Assembly: GCF_023091155.1 (NCBI RefSeq)
Contig: NZ_JAHWXK010000004.1
Span: 1-46,479 of the forward strand
DNA from: Microbacterium sufflavum
GTDB taxonomy: Bacteria > Actinomycetota > Actinomycetes > Actinomycetales > Microbacteriaceae
DNA: 46,479 bases
Direction: 5' to 3'
Shown here one piece after another: positions 1 through 8,123 of the stretch (positions within the stretch are counted from its first letter, which is position 1; every line of letters begins with the position of its first letter). Under the pieces are notes generated by a model. It was not told the origin of the DNA, ran no database searches, and worked only from the letters and a program-made list of their open reading frames with translations. Position numbers and translations under genes: made by a program.

Positions 1-123
1 CGACCACGGCAGAATCTCCGTCGAACGCGACGATGCGGTAGCCCAAGAACTGGATTTTCGCCAGATCCGAGTCGGGGGTACGGACTTTTGCGCCGTTCTC
101 CACCGCCTCAACATGCTGGAGGG
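1..123. repeat. Terminal direct repeat, left copy (circular overlap)
   Basis: These 123 bases are identical to 46357-46479. They lie inside a coding sequence that reads continuously only if the two ends are joined. The natural reading is an assembly overlap of a circular molecule of about 46,356 bp rather than a biological terminal repeat. Confidence 0.95.
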
Positions 124-652
124 TCTCATCCTTCAGCGGGCCGTCCAACAGCGCATAGTCAAGCAGACCGCGCGTGCCCTTCCCCGGGGCGTCAATGTTC
201 CCGTGCACCACGTAGTGGTAGGTGGCCAGGAGAGCGCCGGTCTGGGTGTGGGCGAAGCCCACGCGATATCCGTCGCGCTCGGTGCAGGGACCGGCGCCGT
301 CGACGACCGGGAGAGGCGCCCAGCGCTCGATGACCCACTGAGTGGCCTCCGGCGGGGTGGTGCTGATGTCTCGGTCTGTGTTGTCGAGGGTGCACGTCCC
401 ATCCGGGACGGTCGGGGTCGTCGTCTCGACCGGGGCCGACGAGTTGGAGGGCTGCGGCGCCGGCTCGGCCGTCTGGGACGGCTCGACCCAGAACACCCGC
501 AGTGCCCACACGCCCACGGCCACAATGACGATCAGCGCGAGGAACGCGAGCAAGACCCACGGGGCACGCTTCGCCTGCTCCGGGCTCTGCTCCTCCGGGC
601 GCGCGATCCGGTTTGCGTTGCGGCTCCACCAGCCGGGGTTTTCCTTCGCCAT
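1..652 (-). CDS. VirB8-like transfer protein, N-terminal part (gene wraps around the circle to 46184)
   Basis: The gene starts with ATG at 652, with GGAG seven bases upstream, runs off position 1 and continues from 46356 down to the stop at 46184. The joined gene has 274 residues. It has a short basic cytoplasmic N-terminus, one membrane helix at about residues 33-51, a Pro/Thr/Ser-rich linker to about residue 85, and a globular extracytoplasmic domain of about 190 residues. One helix followed by an outside domain, in this position between the pilin-like and VirB6-like genes, suggests a VirB8/TcpC-type scaffold protein of the secretion channel. The stretches GFAHTQTGALLAT and DGDWRIDP also recall actinobacterial plasmid proteins of the DUF8175 type, and the tail recalls NTF2-like domains. 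The family call is by architecture and context only. Confidence 0.7.
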   Translation of the reverse strand, partial: MAKENPGWWSRNANRIARPEEQSPEQAKRAPWVLLAFLALIVIVAVGVWALRVFWVEPSQTAEPAPQPSNSSAPVETTTPTVPDGTCTLDNTDRDISTTPPEATQWVIERWAPLPVVDGAGPCTERDGYRVGFAHTQTGALLATYHYVVHGNIDAPGKGTRGLLDYALLDGPLKDETLQHVEAVENGAKVRTPDSDLAKIQFLGYRIVAFDGDSAVV

Positions 653-678
653 GTCTCGCTCCGTCCTGTCGTGTGCCG

Positions 679-951
679 TTAGGCGATTGCGTTCCAGATC
701 GTTCCCGATGCCCCGAGGATGATCGCGAGGACCAGGGGCCACACCGGCGCCGAGGCGTCGGCCTGGCCTCCGCGGTTGCGGGCCTGCGCGGCCTGCACGA
801 GGCCAACGATGAAGTAGATGAACAGGACCGCTCCAACGCCCCAGAGAGCCCACGTAACGATCGTGTTGATGTTCTCGACGCCGGGAGGAGCCTCGCCGCC
901 GGACGGCGGGACGTAACCGGTGAGTGCAGTGAATGCCGCGAGGATCTTCAT
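679..951 (-). CDS. Small two-TM membrane protein, candidate VirB2-like pilin
   Basis: A 90-residue hydrophobic protein whose ATG overlaps the stop of the preceding gene (ATGA at 951-948). Two membrane segments are visible, at about residues 30-52 and 69-88, joined by a short polar loop containing QAARNRGG-like residues. The N-terminus is weakly hydrophobic and may be a leader. Size, two helices with a charged cytoplasmic loop, and a place just before the VirB8-like and VirB6-like genes match VirB2/TrbC-type conjugative pilins. Actinobacterial systems are not known to make long pili, so it may instead be a small channel subunit. No residue motif proves the assignment. Confidence 0.6.
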   Translation of the reverse strand: MKILAAFTALTGYVPPSGGEAPPGVENINTIVTWALWGVGAVLFIYFIVGLVQAAQARNRGGQADASAPVWPLVLAIILGASGTIWNAIA

Positions 952-1529
952 GATTTCTTCCTTTTCTTGGGTGCCAGAGCAGCCAGGACCAGCTGCACAC
1001 GGACGTTCTTAGGGATCTCGACGGCTCCGGGCTCCCGCCACGCGGGTACGAACGGAACCGTCATCGTGCGCGGGTACACGCCCGCCACCTGCTTCGCGAG
1101 CTGCACGGTCGCCCGCGACAGCTTGGGTCGGTCATGCACGAGGATGAGGCCGCGAATGTCGTAGTCGACATCTCCTCGCGCGTTTGCGCGTGCGAGGACG
1201 GCCGCCGCTTCCAGCCCTGCGGGGTGGGTGGCTGCGACCACGAACGCGGGAGCCTGCCATGCCGGCGCGTGCACTCCCCCGTCGACGACGGCTTCCCCGG
1301 CCAGGCGGGCGAGCGTGCTCACGCCGACTCCGCCGGACGCTCCCACGAGCCACACCGTGTCTGCGGTGATCGTTGGGGCCTGCACCGCGGGCGCCGCCGG
1401 GGCGACGTCGCGCGCGAGACGAGGGGCGTCAAGCCCGGTCTGCTCGGCGGCGTTGCCCAGGATCGGATCGGTCTCGATCTCCTCGGGAACCTCGACCGGG
1501 GTCGCAGCGGGCAGGAATGGGTTGCTCAT
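948..1529 (-). CDS. P-loop-like accessory protein of the transfer operon (DUF6668-like)
   Basis: A 193-residue soluble protein. ATG at 1529 is chosen because it overlaps the upstream stop (ATGA) and gives a sensible N-terminus; a longer frame to 1565 lies inside the upstream gene. After a Pro/Ala-rich first 60 residues comes VWLVGASGGVGVSTLARLA, which resembles the deviant Walker A of ParA/MinD proteins but lacks the lysine before T/S. The C-terminus is very basic (PKKRKKS). It lies directly between a bona fide ParA-like ATPase and the pilin-like gene, so it may be a degenerate partner of that ATPase. The pattern recalls DUF6668 proteins of actinobacterial conjugative elements; biochemical function unknown. 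Confidence 0.6.
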   Translation of the reverse strand: MSNPFLPAATPVEVPEEIETDPILGNAAEQTGLDAPRLARDVAPAAPAVQAPTITADTVWLVGASGGVGVSTLARLAGEAVVDGGVHAPAWQAPAFVVAATHPAGLEAAAVLARANARGDVDYDIRGLILVHDRPKLSRATVQLAKQVAGVYPRTMTVPFVPAWREPGAVEIPKNVRVQLVLAALAPKKRKKS

Positions 1530-2953
1530 AGTCCCCGCCCCACAGCGGCCGCAGCTGCGAGCCATGCGCGTTGCGTGTTCGGCTGCATCGCGTCGAACCG
1601 GATGCGGCCGGCCTTCAACGCGTTGTCGAAGGGAACGATGACGACGAAGCGCACCAGAGGCTCGAACAGACCGGCGATGCGCTGCGCCTCAACCATGTCG
1701 GCCGGCTTCCAGCAGCTCACCACGACGACGGCGTTCTCCGCCAGGCGCGCCCCGTGCTCATCACGTTCCGCGATAGTCTGCAGGGTGCGTGATCCCAGCT
1801 CCGCGCGGTCCTCGCCGGTCGTGGTGGCGATCACGAGCTGGTTCGTCAGCTCGATCATCGCCTTCCAGTTCGCAGCGCGAGCGGTGTTCCCCGAATCCAT
1901 GACGAGCATGCGGTAGTACCTCGACGCCACGGCGTGGGCTCGGCGCACCTCCTCGGCCTGGATCTCGTGATCTCCGAAGTCGTTCTGATCCGACCAGAGG
2001 ACGTCGTAGCGATCGGCCGACTGGTGGTGCACGTACCCCGCGATGAGCCCGTGGCTCTGGCCGTCTCGGAGGCGGTCCTCGTCGCGCAGCAGATCGAGGA
2101 CACTTGCCCCGTGCGGCTCCTGCTCGGTCCTGATGGGGAGCGTGCCCGAGTTCTCGTTGTTGTCCCAGGCGAGAACACCGCCGCCGCCGTAACGGCCGAA
2201 CACGGCGGAGAGGCCGGCGACGACCGGGGTCTTCGCGCTGCCGCCCTTACGATTCACGACAGCGATCGTGCGCGTGCCTGGCCAGTGCCGAGACACGACA
2301 GCGATATCGTCGCGCTCGGCCAGCTCGGCCGCGGACGGCTCCTGCTTGATTCCGATACGAGTCAGGAGCCCGCGGAAGCCTTTCGCCGCGGGATCGTGGC
2401 GGGAGTCGTCGACGAGGAACGTCGTGTCGCGAAGGCTGCGCCGAGTGACGGGCCCCTGATCAGCCGGGGGCGCCGTGGTCACGGCCGGCTCCACGGGGTA
2501 GTCCGTTCGGTGCTCTTCGACCGGGGTCGAGGGAAGATCCGGCCGCGGGGGCACCGCGAGGTGCGGCGTCGACGACGGGGCGGCCGGTGCAGCTGTGAGC
2601 AGAGACGCACCCGTGGGAACGTCCTCGATCAGCGCAGGCTCCGGCGCCGCGGGAGCAGGAGCAGGAGTCGGCGGGGCCACGTCCTGCAGCTCGGCGGCAT
2701 CGGCCGGGCTCGGGTCTGCAAGCGGGACCAGCGACCCGTCCGGGTGCGCCGCGAACACGTGACGACGCCCGTTGTCGGTGATTTCCAGTCGGCAGACCTC
2801 CCCACGCTCGCGCACCGCGTCTTTCGCGGACGCGAGTACCGCGTCTCGAGCAGCTTTCAGATCAGCTCCCGGTGCAGTGAGCTGCACCGACTCTCCACCA
2901 GCGCGCACGGTCGCTTTGCCGTCGCGCGTCACCACACCCTCAATGAGTTCCAT
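1526..2953 (-). CDS. ParA/MinD-like ATPase of the conjugation operon
   Basis: A 475-residue protein. The first about 210 residues are acidic and Pro/Ala-rich without a clear fold. A ParA/MinD-type ATPase domain follows, with Walker A VVNRKGGSAKTPVVA near residue 245 and LAWDNNENSGTL where ParA proteins carry their second ATPase motif. The ATG at 2953 has GGGAG just upstream and shares one base with the previous stop (TGATG); GTG at 2956 is an alternative. The plasmid has a separate ParA beside a ParB-like gene at 14287, so this one is unlikely to do partitioning. Similar ATPases sit in actinobacterial secretion and conjugation loci, and a role in localising the channel is my inference. Confidence 0.75.
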   Translation of the reverse strand: MELIEGVVTRDGKATVRAGGESVQLTAPGADLKAARDAVLASAKDAVRERGEVCRLEITDNGRRHVFAAHPDGSLVPLADPSPADAAELQDVAPPTPAPAPAAPEPALIEDVPTGASLLTAAPAAPSSTPHLAVPPRPDLPSTPVEEHRTDYPVEPAVTTAPPADQGPVTRRSLRDTTFLVDDSRHDPAAKGFRGLLTRIGIKQEPSAAELAERDDIAVVSRHWPGTRTIAVVNRKGGSAKTPVVAGLSAVFGRYGGGGVLAWDNNENSGTLPIRTEQEPHGASVLDLLRDEDRLRDGQSHGLIAGYVHHQSADRYDVLWSDQNDFGDHEIQAEEVRRAHAVASRYYRMLVMDSGNTARAANWKAMIELTNQLVIATTTGEDRAELGSRTLQTIAERDEHGARLAENAVVVVSCWKPADMVEAQRIAGLFEPLVRFVVIVPFDNALKAGRIRFDAMQPNTQRAWLAAAAAVGRGL

Positions 2954-4464
2954 CACTCTCCCTTTCCGTCAGTCGGGCTCGGTTCGGGGGTGGCAGTCGG
3001 GGTCGGCTGCTGCACCTCCAGCACGTAGTAGGCGTTTCCATCAGAGCCGTGAGCTGCGCGCACCACGGCGCGGCCGTCCGGCAAGATCACATCGGGGATC
3101 ACGGCACCGCTGCGCATCGGCAGCATCGTGCCGTCGGGCGAGATCCGCACACGATCGTCGCCGCCGTGCTCGGTCCAGCCGAACCCGGCGCGGGCGGTCA
3201 CCGTTCCCCGCTCCGCCTCCGTCACCGTTCCGGTGCCGAGGTCGAGCAGGAGAGATCCGATGCCGACCAGACCGGCGGATGCGTCGACGGTCGCTGTACC
3301 CGACGATCGCCCCGTCGCGTCGAACGCGCTCTCACGGGTCAGACGTCCGTCCTCGTCGACGGCATCGACCGTGTAGGTCTTGGGGCCGAACCGATCAGCC
3401 CAGGCAAGGATCAACCGGCCGTCGACGAACGCCACGATGCGCGACAGCGACAGCCCCTCAGCCGGCGCCCCCAGCGCCACCGCTTCGGGCAGAACCGGGC
3501 TGTCGGAGGTCGTGACCCACAAGCTCGACTGCTCCACGCTCACGCTGACCAGCCCCTCGCCCACGGTCCCGATTGGGACCGACGTCGCCGGCACCTGCCG
3601 ACGCTCCCACGAGCGATCGACCAGCACCGCCCCGGCCTGCCCAGGAAGCTCAGCGAACGGGACATCACCAAGAACGATGTTCCGCGCCGACGTCTCCCCG
3701 TTGGTGAGTACCTTCCCCGTCGAGCGATCGATCACGCTCACTCCCGTGTTGGAGCGGGCGGCGTAGATCACGTCGGAGTCGGCCGGCGCATAAAGCGCGG
3801 TGACGTTTCCCGCCGTCCCAGAGCGCCACAGCTGGCGCCCGGTCTTCGCGTCCACCGCGATCACGTCTGCGCCGTCCGCGAGAACCAGCACGTCACGGCC
3901 GGCAAGGATCGCGGCCGCGCCCGGCTTCTCCGCCTCGATCACCCAGCGGGCGTACGTGTCCCAGCCGGTTGGGGCCGACACCGGCAGCTGGCCAGGGTCA
4001 GGCGCCGGCGCTTCGTCGACGGCGGCCGGCTTGTCGACCACTGGCGTCGGGAGCATCCCGCGCGGGACAACGACCACGGCGATCGCCACGGCTGCGACGA
4101 CGCCGACGCCGATCACGAGCCACCACTGACGAGGCACTGTGGACAGGCGGCCGCGGAAGAAGCTGGAGCCTCGGGGGGCCTGCTTCTCCGCTCCCCCGGT
4201 CTCCAGCTCCTCCAAGGTTTCCTCTTCGGCGTCGACGACCATCATCCACGTGTCGCCGTCAGGTGTGATCCCCTGAACCCGGCAACGGGGGACGTTGAGC
4301 CGTCGAGCTGCCGCCGCCGCAGCGGCACCCGCCGCCGTCGCGAGATCCGGGTACGCGGCGACACGGATCGGTTCTCCCACGCCCGCGGCATCCGCGACGG
4401 CCATGTCACCGTCGAACGTCAGGCCGATGACGGGCCATGCCGGTACTGCGTTCTTCCTACTCAC
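2953..4464 (-). CDS. Single-pass membrane protein with PQQ-like beta-propeller
   Basis: A 503-residue protein, first gene of the long minus-strand transfer operon. GTG at 4464 is preferred because a G-rich run with GGGGGAAG precedes it by five bases; the frame stays open to 4599. About 120 cytoplasmic residues are followed by a membrane helix (QWWLVIGVGVVAAVAIAVVV) and an outside domain of about 330 residues. That domain contains VIAVDAKTGRQLWRSG and VSVIDRSTGKVL, typical blades of PQQ-like quinoprotein propellers. Such propellers usually bind proteins or wall polymers rather than PQQ. In this operon it could organise the channel at the outer face of the membrane. Function is inferred from position only. 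Confidence 0.7.
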   Translation of the reverse strand: MSRKNAVPAWPVIGLTFDGDMAVADAAGVGEPIRVAAYPDLATAAGAAAAAAARRLNVPRCRVQGITPDGDTWMMVVDAEEETLEELETGGAEKQAPRGSSFFRGRLSTVPRQWWLVIGVGVVAAVAIAVVVVPRGMLPTPVVDKPAAVDEAPAPDPGQLPVSAPTGWDTYARWVIEAEKPGAAAILAGRDVLVLADGADVIAVDAKTGRQLWRSGTAGNVTALYAPADSDVIYAARSNTGVSVIDRSTGKVLTNGETSARNIVLGDVPFAELPGQAGAVLVDRSWERRQVPATSVPIGTVGEGLVSVSVEQSSLWVTTSDSPVLPEAVALGAPAEGLSLSRIVAFVDGRLILAWADRFGPKTYTVDAVDEDGRLTRESAFDATGRSSGTATVDASAGLVGIGSLLLDLGTGTVTEAERGTVTARAGFGWTEHGGDDRVRISPDGTMLPMRSGAVIPDVILPDGRAVVRAAHGSDGNAYYVLEVQQPTPTATPEPSPTDGKGE

Positions 4465-4550
4465 GCCGCTTCCCCCCGAGGTCTGGGATGCCCGGGCGTC
4501 GCGCCCGATACGCATACACGTGAGACGACCTTCCGGCACCCGCCGAAGCC

Positions 4551-4568
4551 GTCCCCTATTTGGGGGAC
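4551..4568 (-). promoter_or_regulatory. Operator GTCCCC-N6-GGGGAC upstream of the transfer operon
   Basis: A perfect 6-bp inverted repeat with a six-base centre. On the minus strand it extends to GTGTCCCCC-AAATA-GGGGAC. The same extended form (GTGTCCCCC-TTCCA-GGGGAC) occurs upstream of the replication gene at 8702-8721. Two copies with equal arm and spacer lengths, each about 90-115 bases before a start codon, indicate a binding site for one plasmid-coded repressor. Confidence 0.65.
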
Positions 4569-4757
4569 ACGCCCCGTACCGCCGAAGCTCCGGCGACATG
4601 ATCCCCTGGCTGCTGAGCGGCCGAGAGCTCGGGGGGATCGGGTGGCGGCGTCCCGTGGGGCGAGAACGCCACCACCCGGGCTGAACGGCGCGAGCGCGCC
4701 GAAGTCACGGTGTATGGCTTCTTCGAGCCGAGAGTTACGCAGAGTGTCCACGCGAAT

Positions 4758-4785
4758 GCCCCACATTCACAGTCGAATATGGGGC
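4758..4785 (-). terminator. Hairpin downstream of the XRE-ImmA cassette
   Basis: GCCCCACATTC and GAATATGGGGC form an 11-bp stem with one mismatch and a six-base loop, 40 bases past the stop of the last cassette gene. There is no U-tract, as is usual for actinobacterial terminators, so termination is plausible rather than shown. Confidence 0.45.
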
Positions 4786-4824
4786 TAACGCTACTTGCCA
4801 GATAGCGAGACGTCAAGGACAGTT

Positions 4825-5922
4825 CTAGTTAATTAACAAGTCTCGCAGTTTCGTGCGGGCCTCGACGTCGGGCACAGTCAGCTCGAAGCCGTGCGGGCAC
4901 GCGGCTGTCTTCACGAGCGTGACCCTCTGCGCGTTGTTCGCGACGAGTTTCGTGGTGCTGTTCCACGGGACCACTTCGTCATCCTCTGAATGGATCACGA
5001 GAGTTCGCACGGGCAGTGACCCGGAGCCGGTCCAGTCCAGCTTCCGCACGTCAACGGGAGCGGGCAGGCCGAGCAGTTTGGCTCCAAGCCGGGACCGGAG
5101 GATGAGCCCGGCGAGCAGCGCGGACTGGCGGGGCAACCCTGCCTTGACCGCGCCGTACTCGATTGTGGCCGGCCAGCTCGACACCGGGCACATCAGCACC
5201 AGGTCGTCGACGGCGCTCGGCTCCCGTTTCAGCAGCTCGAAGACGAGACCGGCTCCCATGGACCAGGCAACGACTGTCACGCGCTGAGCGCCGTTCTCGC
5301 GGGCGTACCTGATCGCGTCGCGCAGCTCGGACCATTCCTGCGAGCCCAGCATCGCGGCTTTGCTCTTCGGGCCGTCTCCGGAGCCGCGGTACGTGATCGT
5401 GAGCGACGTTGCACCCGCCTCTCGCGCGGCCGCCACGGTACGAAGGGTGACGCCGCGCGATGTCCTGATCCCCTGGACGTGGATCACCCAGTGATCCGGG
5501 TTCCCCGGGAACAGCCAGGCGTCTCGATGCTCACCGCTCGCGAGCGGAACCTCGACGCTCCGGAATTCGCCGACCTCGTCCGGCGAGGCGAACCCGTGCG
5601 CGCTCCAGTATCCGGTTGCAATCCCTGTGCGATCTCCTCCGTCGTCAATCAGCTGGCGGTGCACCGTCCCATCGTCGGCGCGCAGCACCTCGCCCACGCG
5701 AACGACGGCCGCGTCGTCACCGGTTAGATGCAGGAGGTACTCCCCCGCCGCCATTGTCTTGTCGCTCTTCGGGAGAGCCACTTCAGAAGCGGAGAACTCC
5801 ACCTGCAGCAGCTTCGGCTGTGCTTCGGCGTTCACTACACGCTTCGCGAGGATGAGGCCGACCCCACCCACCGCGGCGGTCAGAGCAACCGCGCCAGCGG
5901 CTCCGATGACTACGCCGATCAC
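4825..5922 (-). CDS. Membrane-anchored alpha/beta hydrolase (last gene of XRE-ImmA cassette)
   Basis: A 365-residue protein. GTG at 5922 overlaps the upstream stop (GTGA) and places a membrane helix at the very N-terminus (VIGVVIGAAGAVALTAAVGG). A beta-rich segment of about 120 residues follows, then an alpha/beta hydrolase domain. The nucleophile elbow is AWSMGAG (Ser near residue 221), the acid probably lies in HSEDDEVVPW near 313, and the histidine in CPHGFEL near 343. The anchored N-terminus predicts an active site outside the membrane. Family members include esterases, lipases and peptidases, and the substrate cannot be read from sequence. Tight coupling to the 7-TM gene suggests the two proteins act together. 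Confidence 0.85.
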   Translation of the reverse strand: MIGVVIGAAGAVALTAAVGGVGLILAKRVVNAEAQPKLLQVEFSASEVALPKSDKTMAAGEYLLHLTGDDAAVVRVGEVLRADDGTVHRQLIDDGGDRTGIATGYWSAHGFASPDEVGEFRSVEVPLASGEHRDAWLFPGNPDHWVIHVQGIRTSRGVTLRTVAAAREAGATSLTITYRGSGDGPKSKAAMLGSQEWSELRDAIRYARENGAQRVTVVAWSMGAGLVFELLKREPSAVDDLVLMCPVSSWPATIEYGAVKAGLPRQSALLAGLILRSRLGAKLLGLPAPVDVRKLDWTGSGSLPVRTLVIHSEDDEVVPWNSTTKLVANNAQRVTLVKTAACPHGFELTVPDVEARTKLRDLLIN

Positions 5923-6854
5923 TGCGCTGCCGCCGGAGTCGCACTCATCCGGATCACGTGCGGTGCGGGCACCTGCAGGTTGAGCAGGTGCGTCGCAAAC
6001 CGCAGGGACCACTGCTCGGCACGCGTGAGCTCAACGGCGTTGCCGATGTCGGCGAGTTGCACCGCCAGCCGGTAGGTGCCGTGCGTGATCGTCTCGGCCG
6101 AGTGATGCTCGGGGTCGTCGACGAGGGCCGGGTGGGCGGCACTCGCACGCCGCAACATTGCGTTGGCGATCGCCAACGCAATGTGACGGGCACGCCTGGC
6201 CAACGGGAACCACGCCAAGCCGAGCGCGATCAGGAGAATGCCGCTGTAGAAAAGCGGGTTGAAGAGATCCCCCACCCACTCAGGGCGGGCGCCGACCACA
6301 CGGGCCGTGAGGTACACAATCTCGACGATGCTCGCCACACCCATCAGGACCGCCCCTACACGGACGACCGTGTAGGGGCGCGGTTCCCGCTTCCCCAGAG
6401 CGAGGAAGATCTGGACCATCAGATACGCGACATAGGCCATGTAGATCGAGGCGTACAGCCACAGCCAGCCGTCAGCGGCGGAGGACCGAATGAACGAGTC
6501 GTCCGTCGGGCCTCTGTCCATGATGATGAACGGGATCGTGAAAGCAACGATGACGATGCTCAGCTCCCACACCGCACGACGAGCCGGCCACGACCCGGTC
6601 GCCATGTTCGTCGCCGTCATCGTCATGAACCAGATCGCGAGCGTGGCCAACACGTTCTGCAACAGATTCACGACGTTCGTTCCACCGAACCAACTGTCAA
6701 CGGTCTGCAGCGGCACGACGGTGCCCACCATGAAAAGCGCACCAGCACCCGTCAGCAACGCCAGCTCGCTGAGCGAGCCAGCACCCCCGCGACCGATCGC
6801 GGGAAGGCGCAACACTGCGAGCAGCGCCAGGGCGATGAACGCTGCGAATTCCAT
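5919..6854 (-). CDS. Seven-TM integral membrane protein, DUF6545 / MAB_1171c-like
   Basis: A 311-residue protein with about seven hydrophobic helices in the first 235 residues and a soluble cytoplasmic tail of about 75 residues ending near VIRMSATPAAAQ. The ATG at 6854 shares one base with the stop of the metallopeptidase gene, and its own stop overlaps the hydrolase start, so all three are translationally coupled. Helix number, length and the tail starting RRARHIALAIANAMLRRAS match the actinobacterial family called MAB_1171c-like putative transporters (DUF6545). That name rests on hydrophobicity; no transport has been shown as far as I know. In this cassette it could be a sensor or pore. Confidence 0.75.
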   Translation of the reverse strand: MEFAAFIALALLAVLRLPAIGRGGAGSLSELALLTGAGALFMVGTVVPLQTVDSWFGGTNVVNLLQNVLATLAIWFMTMTATNMATGSWPARRAVWELSIVIVAFTIPFIIMDRGPTDDSFIRSSAADGWLWLYASIYMAYVAYLMVQIFLALGKREPRPYTVVRVGAVLMGVASIVEIVYLTARVVGARPEWVGDLFNPLFYSGILLIALGLAWFPLARRARHIALAIANAMLRRASAAHPALVDDPEHHSAETITHGTYRLAVQLADIGNAVELTRAEQWSLRFATHLLNLQVPAPHVIRMSATPAAAQ

Positions 6855-7372
6855 CAGCCCAACACCGCCTCATCCTCTGGGTGCTTGGGTCCGAGCATCA
6901 CTTCCGCGATTGCCTGTGACAGTTTCTCCGCCTCGGCCTCCCGGACGGACTCGGGGTCAGAGAAGTCGATATCGGTCTCAAAGTCGGCTTGCCCCGAGCT
7001 TCGCGCCAGCAGGGTCTGCCCGGGCCGCGGCGTCACTCCCGTGCGTCGTCCCGACGGCAGCGAGGCGCATCCGGTGTGTTCAAGAACCAGGTGCGACAGC
7101 TCGTGAAGGACGCTGTGGAACTGATACCAGCGGGGGTCGGGCTTCCGGATCAGGACTCGTGCCTCGCCTTCGCTCAACACCACCAGCCCGGTCACGGTCT
7201 CCCACTCACGCCCGCCGACAGGATCGATCTCGATGCGCCGGCCTGTAACCGTCGCCACGACCGTCAGCAGCGCTTCCAGCGAGGAACCGGGCACGAGTCC
7301 CAGGCGCGCAAACGCGGCCGCTGTCCGCTGACGCAGCTCGTCAGCGTTGCGCGAAAGACTCGACTTCGTCAT
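6854..7372 (-). CDS. ImmA/IrrE-like metallopeptidase
   Basis: A 172-residue protein with the zinc motif HELSHLVLEH near residues 91-100, preceded by FHSVL, as in the ImmA/IrrE family of gluzincin-like peptidases. In known members such as ImmA of ICEBs1 and IrrE of Deinococcus, the peptidase cleaves an XRE-type repressor and so switches on its operon. The gene follows an XRE gene here after only 27 bases, which fits that pairing. ATG at 7372 is preceded by a G-rich stretch. The sequence also resembles small proteins often annotated as the toxin component beside MAB_1171c-like genes. The repressor is its expected substrate, by analogy. Confidence 0.8.
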   Translation of the reverse strand: MTKSSLSRNADELRQRTAAAFARLGLVPGSSLEALLTVVATVTGRRIEIDPVGGREWETVTGLVVLSEGEARVLIRKPDPRWYQFHSVLHELSHLVLEHTGCASLPSGRRTGVTPRPGQTLLARSSGQADFETDIDFSDPESVREAEAEKLSQAIAEVMLGPKHPEDEAVLG

Positions 7373-7399
7373 CGTTCCAATCCCCCCCCGGATCGTCTC

Positions 7400-8089
7400 T
7401 CAATCGGATGAGCCCCTATGGGCCGCCCTCAGTGATGCCGCGATCGCTCGAAGGCCGGCGGGGCTTACATCGCCCACAGACCGTGCGAGCACGCTCTCTC
7501 CGCCGACCTCGCGGATTGCGCTTCGTAGCTCGAGCTGTGCCTCCGTCGCCTCCGCCAGTCCCTTGTCGTCCAGATCCGTCAGGTAGCCGACGGCCACGCC
7601 TGTGTACTCAGCCACGGCGTAGAGAACTCGAACGGGCACCTCTGCGCCTCCAGCGCCCGAGAGCAACTGCGACCACTCCTCGACAGTCAGATCGATCTCT
7701 CGCTCCGCCGCGAGGTCGATCAGCACGGCGGCATCGAACTGCGGCCCGGCGGTTCGCGGTGATGACTCCAGCAGCCGGAGACGTCGTCCCAGCTCCACTG
7801 GATCCGTACCGATGGTGGGTTCAAGCCCCTCGTCGTCGGCGGCCGCGTACTTGGATGCCAGTCGAGCAATTTCGAGCGGGTGAACGCCGAGGGCCCGGGC
7901 GAGGTAGTCCCAGTCGTTGATGTTGAACGGCGCGCTGCCGTTCAAGCGTCCGTACAGGTAGCTCGGATCCTTGTCGATCCGGTCTGCAAGCTGTTGCACG
8001 GTCAATCCCGCGCGCCCGCGAAGCTCGGATACCGCACGCGCAACAGCGCGCGCCCACGCCGATGCTTCACCCATCCCACGAACGCCCAT
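7400..8089 (-). CDS. XRE-family transcriptional regulator
   Basis: A 229-residue protein. ATG at 8089 is chosen because TACGAT lies six bases upstream, the pattern of leaderless actinobacterial genes; the frame extends to 8113, but that start would fall inside the palindromic operator. The N-terminal 70 residues form a lambda-repressor-like helix-turn-helix (LTVQQLADRIDKDPSYLYGRL). The C-terminal 140 residues contain WSQLLSGAGGAEVPVRVLYA, VAEYTGVAVGYL and a second four-helix region, probably for dimerisation or for recognition by the peptidase. It heads the four-gene cassette and most likely represses its own promoter through the palindrome at 8104-8123. Confidence 0.85.
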   Translation of the reverse strand: MGVRGMGEASAWARAVARAVSELRGRAGLTVQQLADRIDKDPSYLYGRLNGSAPFNINDWDYLARALGVHPLEIARLASKYAAADDEGLEPTIGTDPVELGRRLRLLESSPRTAGPQFDAAVLIDLAAEREIDLTVEEWSQLLSGAGGAEVPVRVLYAVAEYTGVAVGYLTDLDDKGLAEATEAQLELRSAIREVGGESVLARSVGDVSPAGLRAIAASLRAAHRGSSD

Positions 8090-8103
8090 ACGGCTATCGT
8101 ACG

Positions 8104-8123
8104 TTCTCGTCAATTAACGAGAA
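8104..8123 (-). promoter_or_regulatory. Palindromic operator of the XRE-ImmA cassette
   Basis: TTCTCGT-N6-ACGAGAA is a perfect 7-bp inverted repeat with an AATT core, 15 bases before the XRE start codon. On the minus strand its centre and right arm contain TTGACG, and TACGAT follows close by, so a dimer bound here would cover the promoter. It is the natural site for autorepression by the adjacent XRE protein. Confidence 0.7.

Larger units (their letters stand above)
4465..4824. other. Intergenic region: transfer-operon promoter region and end of the XRE-ImmA cassette
   Basis: No convincing gene is seen. On the minus strand it holds, from right to left, a hairpin ending the cassette that stops at 4825, GC-rich spacer, the 18-base inverted repeat at 4551-4568, and two TATGCG/TATCGG-like boxes near 4510 that could be the -10 region of the transfer operon. 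The exact promoter cannot be fixed by eye. Confidence 0.45.

Noticed and set aside
2772..4788. Long plus-strand frames opposite the PQQ-propeller gene
   Set aside because: They are mirror frames of GC-rich coding DNA, rich in Arg/His/Pro with no domain signal, while the minus-strand frame has clear structure, coupling and motifs.
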